Notes under the pieces: model-generated
What the model saw: the letters and a program-made list of their open reading frames with translations, nothing else
Told to the model about the DNA's origin: nothing
Database searches by the model: none
Assembly: GCA_026400415.1 (NCBI GenBank)
Contig: JAPLPA010000187.1
Location: 1 to 6,737 of the forward strand
Direction of reading: 5' to 3'
Origin: Afipia sp.
GTDB lineage: Bacteria > Pseudomonadota > Alphaproteobacteria > Rhizobiales > Xanthobacteraceae
DNA: 6,737 nt
Program-made: the position numbers and the translations under genes
In this document: positions 1 to 5,712 of the stretch, one piece after another
How positions within the stretch are numbered: position 1 is the stretch's first letter
How the letters are laid out: each line of letters opens with the position of its first letter

Positions 1-847
1 CACCGGACTGAGCCCAAGACACGATTTTCGCCAACGGCTTCTTGCCTTCTTTTTCGGCTTGCTTGGCGGTCATCAGCACGAGTGCCGCGGCGCCGTCGTT
101 GATTCCGGACGCATTGCCCGCCGTCACAGAACCGTCTTTTTCAAAGGCAGGCTTCAACTTCGCCATCGCATCGATCGACGCGCCATGACGCGGTCCTTCG
201 TCCGTATCCACTACAACATCGCCCTTGCGGGTTTTGACGGTGAACGGAACGATCTCATCCTTGAACTTGCCAGCCTTCTGCGCGGCTTCGGCTTTATTCT
301 GTGAGCCAACGGCAAATTCATCTTGCTGCTGTCGCGTGATCTGGAATTGACGTGCGACGTTTTCAGCCGTGCTCCCCATGTGATAGCCGTTGAAAGCGTC
401 CCACAAGCCGTCCTTGACCATCGTGTCGACGAGTTCGGCTGATCCCATCTTCACGCCGCCGCGAAGATGCTGAGCGTGGGGCGACATGCTCATCGACTCC
501 TGACCCCCAACAACGACAACTTCGGAGTCGCCATTCTTCAAAGCCTGATAGCCCAGCGCGACCGCACGCAGTCCGGATCCGCAGAGCATATTCACGCCCC
601 AGGCCGGACTTTCGACTGGAATACCCGCCTTCATTGCGGCCTGACGGGCCGGATTCTGCCCCTGCCCGGCGGTCAATATCTGACCCATGATCACTTCGGA
701 CACGCTACCCGGCTTAACTCCGGCTCGTTCCAGCGCCGCCTTGATGGCAACAGCACCGAGGTCATGAGCGGGGGTATTGGCGAATGCGCCGTTAAAAGTG
801 CCTATCGCAGTGCGAGCGGCGCTGACGATGACGACATCGTCGGACAT
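1..847 (-). CDS. phaA: Acetyl-CoA acetyltransferase (biosynthetic thiolase), C-terminus beyond left edge
   Basis: This cytoplasmic thiolase condenses two acetyl-CoA into acetoacetyl-CoA, the first step of poly-3-hydroxybutyrate synthesis. Translating the minus strand from 847 gives 282 uninterrupted codons beginning MSDDVVIVSAART. The nucleophilic cysteine lies in NMLCGSGLRAV (Cys89), the conserved histidine in GYHMGSTAENVA (His156), and the thiolase signature GNASGINDGAAA at 244-255. Cys89 and His156 fall at the same numbers as in the Zoogloea enzyme (known family numbering). About 110 of the usual 390 or so residues are missing past the window edge, including the C-terminal His and Cys of the active site. 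The ATG at 847 is preferred over the in-frame ATG at 853 because GGAG sits 6 bases ahead of 847 and directly abuts 853. The gene is divergent from phaR; by the usual order phaB may lie further left, outside the window. A degradative thiolase is possible, but the neighbour favours a PHA role. Confidence 0.95.
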   Translation of the reverse strand, partial: MSDDVVIVSAARTAIGTFNGAFANTPAHDLGAVAIKAALERAGVKPGSVSEVIMGQILTAGQGQNPARQAAMKAGIPVESPAWGVNMLCGSGLRAVALGYQALKNGDSEVVVVGGQESMSMSPHAQHLRGGVKMGSAELVDTMVKDGLWDAFNGYHMGSTAENVARQFQITRQQQDEFAVGSQNKAEAAQKAGKFKDEIVPFTVKTRKGDVVVDTDEGPRHGASIDAMAKLKPAFEKDGSVTAGNASGINDGAAALVLMTAKQAEKEGKKPLAKIVSWAQSG

Positions 848-853
848 GGACAT

Positions 854-857
854 CTCC
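854..857 (-). promoter_or_regulatory. Ribosome binding site of phaA
   Basis: On the minus strand the bases read GGAG, followed by 6 bases and then the ATG at 847. The alternative ATG at 853 would have no spacing, so this site decides the start. Confidence 0.7.
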
Positions 858-1068
858 GTTTTTGAAGCACGAGGCTTAAGGTCTGGAGCGGGACGGCCGC
901 CGGATGGCGGGTCGGGCTCGGTATGTACCCTCTTAGCCTAGCCTTTTCGTGTCAACGGGCCAGAGGCATTCTGCGCATTCGATGAGCGTTTGGCTGTTTT
1001 GCGCTGCCCGCACATTAACCGTGCTGCACAAAACGGTAGCCCTACCCGTCTGAAAGTGCTTATTTTAT

Positions 1069-1077
1069 TGCGATGCA
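1069..1077. promoter_or_regulatory. Candidate PhaR operator (TGC-N3-GCA)
   Basis: TGCGATGCA is an inverted repeat of TGC and GCA half sites three bases apart, lying about 50 bases ahead of the phaR coding core. PhaR from other bacteria is known to bind TGC-rich sequences near phaR and phasin genes. A second repeat, GTGCTGCAC, lies 40 bases upstream. Such short motifs occur by chance, so this is tentative. Confidence 0.3.
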
Positions 1078-1127
1078 TTGTTTGCGCCGCCCTCGGGAAT
1101 GACCGGCGGTTCCATCCCTCGGTATGT

Positions 1128-1688
1128 ATGTGTGACAAAAAGTACGCCAACCGGCGTCTCTACAATACCGGCACCAGCACTTATGTGACGCTTGAGGATC
1201 TCGCGTCGATGGTGAAGGACGGAGAGGATTTCCTCGTCTACGACGCCAAGACCGGCGACGACATCACGCGCTCGGTACTGGCACAGATCATCTTCGAACA
1301 GGAAAACAAGGCCGGGCAAAATCTTCTGCCCACGACATTCCTGCGTCAGCTCATCCGCTTCTATGGCGACAGCATGCAGATGGTGGTGCCCAAATATCTC
1401 GAGCAATCAATCGACACGTTGACGCGCGAGCAGGAAAAATTCCGCAAGCAGATGACCAACACGTTCAGCAACACGCCTTTTGCGCCGCTGGAAGAGCATG
1501 TTCGCCGCAACATGGAAATGTTCGAGAAGACCTTCTCGATGTTCAAGCCGTTTGCCGCCCCTATCCGATCACACACTGCAGATGCTCCGCCGACCAGCAG
1601 CGAGCCGCCGGAGGGGGACGATATCGACGATCTCAAGCGTCAAAAAGGCCGGATGAAAATCCGGCCTTTTACGTTTCGATATGCATAA
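1128..1688 (+). CDS. phaR: PHA synthesis regulator PhaR, with atypical N- and C-termini
   Basis: PhaR is a repressor that binds DNA and nascent PHA granules and tunes phasin and PHA synthesis genes. From ATG 1128 the protein has 186 residues. The N-terminal DNA-binding domain covers about residues 4-60 (KKYANRRLYNTGTSTYVTLE, then DAKTGDDITRSVLAQIIFEQ). The PHB-accumulation region follows at about 66-108 (LLPTTFLRQLIRFYGDSMQM). After it come a region with aromatic and charged residues and an acidic, proline-rich stretch ending DDIDDLKRQ (164-172). Two things are odd. The family, as I recall it, has about ten residues before KKYANRR, whereas here only MCD precedes it and ATG 1128 has no ribosome binding site. 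Codons 172-181 also coincide with a perfect terminator hairpin, so the final KGRMKIRPFTFRYA is not a normal PhaR tail. Earlier in-frame starts such as TTG 990 give unrelated sequence. Identity is secure; the ends are not, and it may be damaged. Confidence 0.85.
   Translation: MCDKKYANRRLYNTGTSTYVTLEDLASMVKDGEDFLVYDAKTGDDITRSVLAQIIFEQENKAGQNLLPTTFLRQLIRFYGDSMQMVVPKYLEQSIDTLTREQEKFRKQMTNTFSNTPFAPLEEHVRRNMEMFEKTFSMFKPFAAPIRSHTADAPPTSSEPPEGDDIDDLKRQKGRMKIRPFTFRYA
1642..1670. terminator. Bidirectional intrinsic terminator inside the 3' end of phaR
   Basis: A perfect 12-bp stem (AAAAGGCCGGAT / ATCCGGCCTTTT) closes on a GAAA loop. On the plus strand it ends in four T. On the minus strand it ends in five T (complement of the A run at 1642-1646) and lies 30 bases after the stop of the leftward PAS-GGDEF-EAL gene, which makes it a strong terminator for that gene. 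On the plus strand it sits ahead of the phaR stop codon at 1686, so termination there would leave phaR mRNA without a stop. Confidence 0.85.
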
Positions 1689-1700
1689 CTTGCGGCGTGT

Positions 1701-3446
1701 CTACCCAATCGCGGATTGCAAATCTGCCGGCTGCGCCGCTCGGCTCTCGTCCCACGGCCTTGAGAGGGAAGCCAGCCCGGTCAGGCGGCCCTGGATATAA
1801 TCGCAGCCCCAATTTTCGAGCATTGCCGCGGACTCTTCGTCCTGAACCCATTCTGCGACCGTCTTGATGCCGAGACGATGCGCAAGATCGATCAGCGTCT
1901 GCACGAACGCGCGGTCATCTGCCGAGCGCGTGATGTTCTGTACGAACGCGCCGTCGATCTTCACGATGTCCACGCCGAGTTTTCGTAAATTGCGAAACGA
2001 GGTGTAACCCGCGCCGAAATCATCGATTGCAATCCGGCTGCCGAAATTCTTCAGCCGCGTTACGAACCCGCGCACGTCATCCAAATCCTGAATGGCGACG
2101 GTCTCGGTGATTTCCACGATCAATCGTTCGGCGCCCCCGGGATGGGCCCGCATCAGGGACTCAATACTGGCCCACCAGTCGGGGTCCATGGTCGTATCGG
2201 GTGAAATATTGAGGCTGAGCTGTGCATGAGGAGTCGCCGCTAATTCGGCAACGACCAGCTCCAAGACGCGATGATCGACCAACCGGATTAGACCGAGTTT
2301 CTCCGCCACTGGAACAATGTCCGGCGACAATGAATACTGGCCATCCTCCTGCCGCATGCGGACAAGGCATTCGTGAAATGCGATCTGACGCGACGATGTT
2401 GTCACCACCGGCTCGTAGGCCATCACGATGCGACGCTCATTGAGTGCCGTAACAATCTCATCGGTGACGCGGATATTGACGCGACGCTGGGCGTCGCGCT
2501 CCACATTTGGCCGCCACACCATCATCGAACCGCGCCTACGGCTCTTGGCGAGATCGAGCGCTTCCTGCGTCCGGCTCATCGCCTCCTCGGCAGTGCGGGC
2601 ATGACGCGGCGCGTTGATGGCACCGATCGTCGCGGTGACCGCGACCGGCCCCGATCGGGTCAACACGACTTCATCGCGGATACCGGCGAGAAACCGCTCT
2701 GCAGCGATGTTCATGTCGTCGACTGTGCAGTTTTTCAGAATCAGGCCGAATTTATTGCCGGAGAAACGCCCCAGAATATCACCACCACGCAGACGGGCGC
2801 GAACGCGTTTCGCGATTTCAAGGATAACCTCGTCGGCCACGTCAAACCCAAAGGCCTCATTGAGGCGCGCAAGATGATCGATTCCGATCAGCATGAAGGC
2901 GAATGATGAGCGATAGCGCGCAGTCTCTTCCATCGCTTCGGCCAAAGCCGCCACAAGACGCGGCCGATTGAATTCGCCCGTCAGCGCATCATTCTGCGAG
3001 AGCTTCAAGAGCTGCTCATCGCGCACGCGCCGCTCATTATTGACACGAATGATCCCCTGCACGCGCGACGGCTTGCCGTCCGCGCCAGCGAACCAGGAGC
3101 CAGCTTCCTCGACCCAGATGAGTTCAGCCGAAGTCCGCGCGCGCACACCATATTCAATCTGGTAGGCGACGCCACCGCCGGCATCCTTCGCCGATCCGTT
3201 CAGGATCGCGTCAGCGCGAACCCCGCGCGATGGTTCGATCAGCTTTGCAAATTCATTTGCGCGCGACATCGAATCCAGCGGGATGCCGCCGAACACCGAG
3301 GAAGCGTTGTCGCTCCATTGAATGGTGTCGCTGGCGATGTCCCAGTCGAAGCTTGCATGCCCCAAAACAGTGAGAAGGCGGGAGGCATCCAAACCTGATG
3401 CGACAGGTGGGGTGGCGGGCGCGGCGGGAGAGTTGGCGGATGTCAA
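1701..3446 (-). CDS. PAS-GGDEF-EAL signalling protein, degenerate GGDEF
   Basis: This is a 581-residue cyclic-di-GMP signalling protein without a visible signal peptide or membrane segment, so probably cytoplasmic. Residues about 20-140 look like a PAS sensor fold (ASFDWDIASDTIQWSDNASS, then WVEEAGSWFAGADGKPSRVQ). A GGDEF domain follows at about 145-310 (DALTGEFNR at 153-161), but the signature reads RFSGNKF (227-233) instead of RxGGDEF, so cyclase activity is unlikely. The EAL domain at about 325-565 has ECL in place of EAL (Glu359) and keeps Asn413, Glu445, Asp475-Asp476 in DDFGAGYTS, Lys496, Glu532 and Gln552, the residues that bind metal and substrate in active phosphodiesterases. In the usual AEGVE stretch it has AEWVQ. 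I infer a c-di-GMP phosphodiesterase with a regulatory, possibly GTP-sensing, GGDEF. The start is TTG 3446, with GAGG five bases upstream; no ATG or GTG lies between it and the upstream stop at 3518. It stands alone as a transcription unit. Confidence 0.92.
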   Translation of the reverse strand: MTSANSPAAPATPPVASGLDASRLLTVLGHASFDWDIASDTIQWSDNASSVFGGIPLDSMSRANEFAKLIEPSRGVRADAILNGSAKDAGGGVAYQIEYGVRARTSAELIWVEEAGSWFAGADGKPSRVQGIIRVNNERRVRDEQLLKLSQNDALTGEFNRPRLVAALAEAMEETARYRSSFAFMLIGIDHLARLNEAFGFDVADEVILEIAKRVRARLRGGDILGRFSGNKFGLILKNCTVDDMNIAAERFLAGIRDEVVLTRSGPVAVTATIGAINAPRHARTAEEAMSRTQEALDLAKSRRRGSMMVWRPNVERDAQRRVNIRVTDEIVTALNERRIVMAYEPVVTTSSRQIAFHECLVRMRQEDGQYSLSPDIVPVAEKLGLIRLVDHRVLELVVAELAATPHAQLSLNISPDTTMDPDWWASIESLMRAHPGGAERLIVEITETVAIQDLDDVRGFVTRLKNFGSRIAIDDFGAGYTSFRNLRKLGVDIVKIDGAFVQNITRSADDRAFVQTLIDLAHRLGIKTVAEWVQDEESAAMLENWGCDYIQGRLTGLASLSRPWDESRAAQPADLQSAIG

Positions 3447-3665
3447 AGTCGCCTCGTTGTGGGACGCCGGCAGGTGATTCGCAGGCCAAGGATAAAGCGT
3501 CGGAAGGCGATCAGCCTAGGCTAAGTTCCTGAATAATGTGACAAACCGGCTCGGGCTCAATTGCGGAATGCCGGTAAATCAATGCAAACCATGTCCGGCA
3601 TGGCCCTTGCGATGTCGAGTTGAGAGGACGCTTTACGTCCCAAAACGAGACAGGGCTGGCACGGA
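3447..3665. promoter_or_regulatory. Divergent intergenic region between the EAL gene and the 86-residue ORF
   Basis: I see no gene in these 219 bases. They hold a perfect 10-base palindrome AGCCTAGGCT at 3513-3522, about 70 bases ahead of the leftward EAL gene, and two small hairpins (CCATG/CATGG at 3589-3603 and GGACG/CGTCC at 3626-3640) ahead of the rightward ORF. I could not identify a convincing -35/-10 pair for either direction. A regulatory role is inferred only from position. Confidence 0.3.
3452..3455 (-). promoter_or_regulatory. Ribosome binding site supporting a TTG start
   Basis: The minus strand reads GAGG, then five bases, then TTG at 3446. The open frame extends upstream to a TAG at 3518 without an ATG or GTG, so this site and the TTG are the best start for the PAS-GGDEF-EAL gene. 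Confidence 0.55.
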
Positions 3666-3926
3666 ATGAAAACAATCGAGATCGGCACTTGCACGGCGCT
3701 CGTCCCTGTCGAGCAGCCCGCCATGTCGCAAAAATTTGCTTTCAGCCGGTCACGCCCCGATGCGCCCTTTGTCACGCAGTTGATTGCAACAGCCGCCGGC
3801 GCGTCACAGACGCGCCTCTTGCGGCGGGCAACTCCAGCGGATGCACTCAAGGGTTATGGATGCGCGACGGATCGGAGTGGCGATCCATTCAAACCGAATG
3901 GTGTCCGCATTTCGCTGGTTGCCTAA
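3666..3926 (+). CDS. Small conserved-type hypothetical protein (86 residues)
   Basis: Function is unknown. The product has no signal peptide or membrane helix and is rich in Ala, Arg and Thr. Its centre, PDAPFVTQLIATAAGASQTR followed by LLRRATPADALKGYG (about residues 31-65), resembles a pattern I recall in short uncharacterised proteins of Bradyrhizobium relatives: a Phe-Val-x-x-Leu-Ile-Ala-Thr-Ala segment, Gln-Thr-Arg, Arg-Arg-Ala and an Ala-Asp-Ala-rich helix ending in Tyr. That memory is the main support and I could not search it. The start is uncertain: ATG 3666 has no well-spaced ribosome binding site, and the internal ATG 3723 also lacks one. The overlapping minus-strand frame (3557-3850) looks like a shadow. 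The stop lies 4 bases from the stop of the convergent membrane-protein gene. Confidence 0.6.
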   Translation: MKTIEIGTCTALVPVEQPAMSQKFAFSRSRPDAPFVTQLIATAAGASQTRLLRRATPADALKGYGCATDRSGDPFKPNGVRISLVA

Positions 3927-3930
3927 ACCA

Positions 3931-4608
3931 TCAGCGCTTCCGCTCGTCCGGCTTGTTGGATTTGGCCGTCTGATCCCGGTCGGAAATCAGATCCGACATG
4001 CTCCAGTCTGAGACCTTCCGCTCTGCTGCGGGTGCAGCTTCAACCACGGGTGCAACGACAGGCGGCGCGGCAAGTTCTGGCGGCGGTGTCGGCGCGACGG
4101 AAATTATCTCGGGCGGTTTTGTTTCGGGCGGGATAATGTCGGGGCGCTTTGGTTTCGGCGTCCGATCCAGCTTCAGAGGCGCAATCTCAGGCTCCTGCCG
4201 CGCTGGCGCAGGCTCTGTCGGCATCGCGACGACACGCCGATTGCGAAGCCCAATGGCAGCACCGGCAATGAACTCAACGCCAGTCAGTACTGTGAGAAGA
4301 AAAAAATCCGACGTTCCGAGCGCTTTCAGAAAGAGAAACTCGGCAGCGGCTCCGCCGAACACGATCAGCGACAACAGATGGTCGGTGAGATAGCGCGCGC
4401 CGGGACGTGAAGCTTTGATGATTTCAAACAACAACAGAATGATCGCGAGCGCGATCAAGGCGTCGCCGAATGTCGGCGTCCACACAACGCCAGACATCAG
4501 CGTCAGGCTCGCGATCTGCGAGGTGAACGCCACTCCGGGCATTAGGAAAACAAAGATGTTGTAAATTGCTAGCGGAATGAGAAGCAGCGGAAAACCGATC
4601 ATCGACAT
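3931..4608 (-). CDS. Four-helix membrane protein with proline-rich cytoplasmic-type tail
   Basis: I do not recognise a named family. The 225-residue product has four hydrophobic segments at about 4-24, 46-64, 78-97 and 102-120, and so is very likely an inner-membrane protein. After RNRR (122-125), which by the positive-inside rule suggests a cytoplasmic C-terminus, a tail at about 129-198 is rich in Pro, Glu, Lys and Ala (TPKPKRPDIIPPETKPPEII). The last part is hydrophilic and charged (DWSMSDLISDRD). The tail looks disordered and may be a spacer or partner-binding segment; this is inference. ATG 4608 is used; ATG 4602 is a close alternative and neither has a strong ribosome binding site. It follows rpmF on the same strand, but rpmF has its own terminator in the gap, so separate transcription is likely. 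Confidence 0.8.
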   Translation of the reverse strand: MSMIGFPLLLIPLAIYNIFVFLMPGVAFTSQIASLTLMSGVVWTPTFGDALIALAIILLLFEIIKASRPGARYLTDHLLSLIVFGGAAAEFLFLKALGTSDFFLLTVLTGVEFIAGAAIGLRNRRVVAMPTEPAPARQEPEIAPLKLDRTPKPKRPDIIPPETKPPEIISVAPTPPPELAAPPVVAPVVEAAPAAERKVSDWSMSDLISDRDQTAKSNKPDERKR

Positions 4609-4684
4609 CGGCGGGCTTTCTCTGGCAATTCGTTAGACGATACTTCCGCAAGGCGGGCCGCTTCTCGCAGCCTCAAAACGATAA

Positions 4685-4702
4685 CGCCGCCCGAAGGCGG
4701 CG
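4685..4702 (-). terminator. Intrinsic terminator of rpmF
   Basis: On the minus strand a perfect 7-bp stem CGCCGCC / GGCGGCG closes on the very stable loop TTCG and is followed by a T-rich stretch (TTATCGTTTT). It begins 10 bases after the rpmF stop codon. The T run is interrupted, so termination may be incomplete. Confidence 0.75.
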
Positions 4703-4712
4703 AGATCATGTC

Positions 4713-4895
4713 TTAGTCCTTCTTGACCTTCAGAACCTGACGGCCCTTGTACATGCCGGTTTTAAGGTCGAGGTGATGCGGACGGCGCAGTTCACCCGAA
4801 TCCTTGTCCTCGACATAGGTCGGCTTCTTGAGCGCATCGGCCGAGCGGCGCATGCCGCGGCGTGACGGCGAGGTTTTCCTGCGTGGAACGGCCAT
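4713..4895 (-). CDS. rpmF: 50S ribosomal protein L32
   Basis: L32 is a small structural protein of the large ribosomal subunit. The 60-residue product starts [20 protein letters not shown] and continues with [20 protein letters not shown], ending in [14 protein letters not shown], a clear full-length match to alphaproteobacterial L32. It has no cysteines, so it is the zinc-free form. The purine-rich AGAGGA lies about 10 bases ahead of the ATG, slightly far for a ribosome binding site. It lies 142 bases downstream of mtgA on the same strand, has its own candidate promoter and leader hairpin in that gap, and has a terminator right after the stop, so it is probably a largely separate, strongly expressed unit. 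Confidence 0.98.
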   Translation of the reverse strand: MAVPRRKTSPSRRGMRRSADALKKPTYVEDKDSGELRRPHHLDLKTGMYKGRQVLKVKKD

Positions 4896-4925
4896 TGGAT
4901 CGTCGTCCTCTTAATCAAAGGCTCA

Positions 4926-4938
4926 CCCGCCGGGCGGG
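4926..4938 (-). other. GC-rich hairpin in the rpmF leader
   Basis: CCCGCCGGGCGGG forms a 5-bp CCCGC/GCGGG stem with a three-base loop. It would lie in the leader RNA of rpmF if transcription begins near 4963, ending about 30 bases ahead of the start codon. It could be a weak terminator for mtgA transcripts or a leader structure; the sequence does not decide. Confidence 0.4.
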
Positions 4939-4969
4939 AGGCACTCCAGAATTCGGATTGAGGCCGCGC

Positions 4970-4975
4970 TTATAG
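4970..4975 (-). promoter_or_regulatory. Candidate -10 element for rpmF
   Basis: The minus strand reads CTATAA here, 75 bases ahead of the rpmF start and between mtgA and rpmF. It resembles a sigma-70 type -10 box. The region 16-18 bases upstream (around 4992-4999) does not match a -35 consensus, so the call rests on the -10 and on position. Confidence 0.4.
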
Positions 4976-5037
4976 AGGAAGGGGGCAGCGAAAGCTAGAC
5001 CGGTAAAGCGCAGAAAATCAGCCAAAATAGCTCCAAA

Positions 5038-5712
5038 TCAGCGATTTCGGCCCCAGCAATTCGTCGCCTCAGCCGATTGAGCGCGCACCATGTAGGTACC
5101 CGCCATGCGGCGGACACCCGGACCAGGATTACGCGCGCTCCGCGTGACGGGATTTGGCAGGATCGAGGCCAAGAGCGCAGCTTCCTGCGGTGACAGAGAC
5201 GTCGCCGACCGGTTGAATGCGTAGTTCGCGCCCGCCTCCGCGCCAAATTGCCCATCGGGACCGAGTTCCGCAATATTCAAATATATCTCCAGGACACGTT
5301 TCTTGGACAGTACCAGGTCGATCCAGAGCGCGAGTGGAAATTCGAGCGCCTTGCGGATCACGCTACGTCCCGGCCAGAGAAAAAGGTTCTTTGCGACCTG
5401 TTGCGTGATGGTAGATCCACCGCGAATAACCTCGCCATCCTGTGCGTCCTCAATGACATCGCGCACTGAGTTCCAATCGATACCGTGATGGGTGCAGAAT
5501 TTGGCGTCTTCCGCGCCAACGATGGCAGGCGGCAGGGCAGGCGCCATCCTGTCCAGATCAACCCAAGTTCGCAACACCCGCTCACCCGCGAGGAAGCGGC
5601 CTATCATCAGCGTCGAGATGGGATGGCCGAACGAGTAGAGCGGCGTCAGGACGTAAGGCAGGAATACCAGAAGCAGAAACGCAAAGATCAAAGCGCGGAT
5701 CACAAGTCGCAT
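5038..5712 (-). CDS. mtgA: Monofunctional biosynthetic peptidoglycan glycosyltransferase
   Basis: MtgA polymerises lipid II into glycan strands on the outer face of the inner membrane, without a transpeptidase domain. The 224-residue product has one N-terminal membrane anchor (about residues 5-25) and then a family GT51 domain. Motif 1 is [13 protein letters not shown] with catalytic Glu68, motif 2 is [15 protein letters not shown] (98-112), motif 3 is RKALE with Glu124, and the later region reads [15 protein letters not shown], then [11 protein letters not shown] and [16 protein letters not shown]. Length and motif order are normal for the family. ATG 5712 is the start: the only nearby upstream ATG (5723) is followed at once by a stop. 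An AGGCGG lies almost against the ATG, so the ribosome binding site is poorly spaced. The gene is divergent from the prenyl synthase. Confidence 0.96.
   Translation of the reverse strand: MRLVIRALIFAFLLLVFLPYVLTPLYSFGHPISTLMIGRFLAGERVLRTWVDLDRMAPALPPAIVGAEDAKFCTHHGIDWNSVRDVIEDAQDGEVIRGGSTITQQVAKNLFLWPGRSVIRKALEFPLALWIDLVLSKKRVLEIYLNIAELGPDGQFGAEAGANYAFNRSATSLSPQEAALLASILPNPVTRSARNPGPGVRRMAGTYMVRAQSAEATNCWGRNR

Larger units (their letters stand above)
848..1127. promoter_or_regulatory. Divergent phaA/phaR control region
   Basis: This 280-base gap separates two divergent genes and should hold both promoters. I see no convincing gene in it. On the minus strand a consensus-like -35 element TTGACA lies at 955-950, oriented towards phaA, but the bases 16-18 further on (around 927-932) are a poor -10, so the promoter call is weak. 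A small hairpin (CCGCC, loop GGAT, GGCGG) at 897-910 would lie in the phaA leader. Nearer phaR are GTGCTGCAC (1021-1029) and TGCGATGCA (1069-1077), both inverted repeats with TGC/GCA half sites, resembling the TGC-rich sites reported for PhaR proteins in other bacteria. Autoregulation is therefore plausible but inferred. Confidence 0.45.

Noticed and set aside
467..865. Plus-strand frame of 132 codons
   Set aside because: It is antisense to phaA, which has full thiolase motifs on the minus strand.
990..1127. N-terminal extension of phaR from TTG 990 with a hydrophobic, cysteine-containing stretch
   Set aside because: It does not resemble PhaR leaders, starts with a rare codon without a ribosome binding site, and overlaps the region where promoter and operator sites are expected.
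2373..2906. Plus-strand frame of 177 codons
   Set aside because: It lies antisense to the GGDEF and EAL domains and has no recognisable motif; it reflects GC-rich shadow coding.
3589..3640. Two small hairpins as a possible riboswitch or small RNA
   Set aside because: Each stem is only 5 bp, with no further conserved structure, promoter or T run visible, so no RNA gene can be supported.
3557..3850. Minus-strand frame of 97 codons
   Set aside because: It overlaps the 86-codon plus-strand ORF, whose composition and motif pattern look more like a real protein; the minus frame shows no family features.
3998..4393. Plus-strand Ser/Gly-rich frame of 131 codons
   Set aside because: It is the complement of the proline-rich tail of the membrane protein; its low complexity is a mirror effect.
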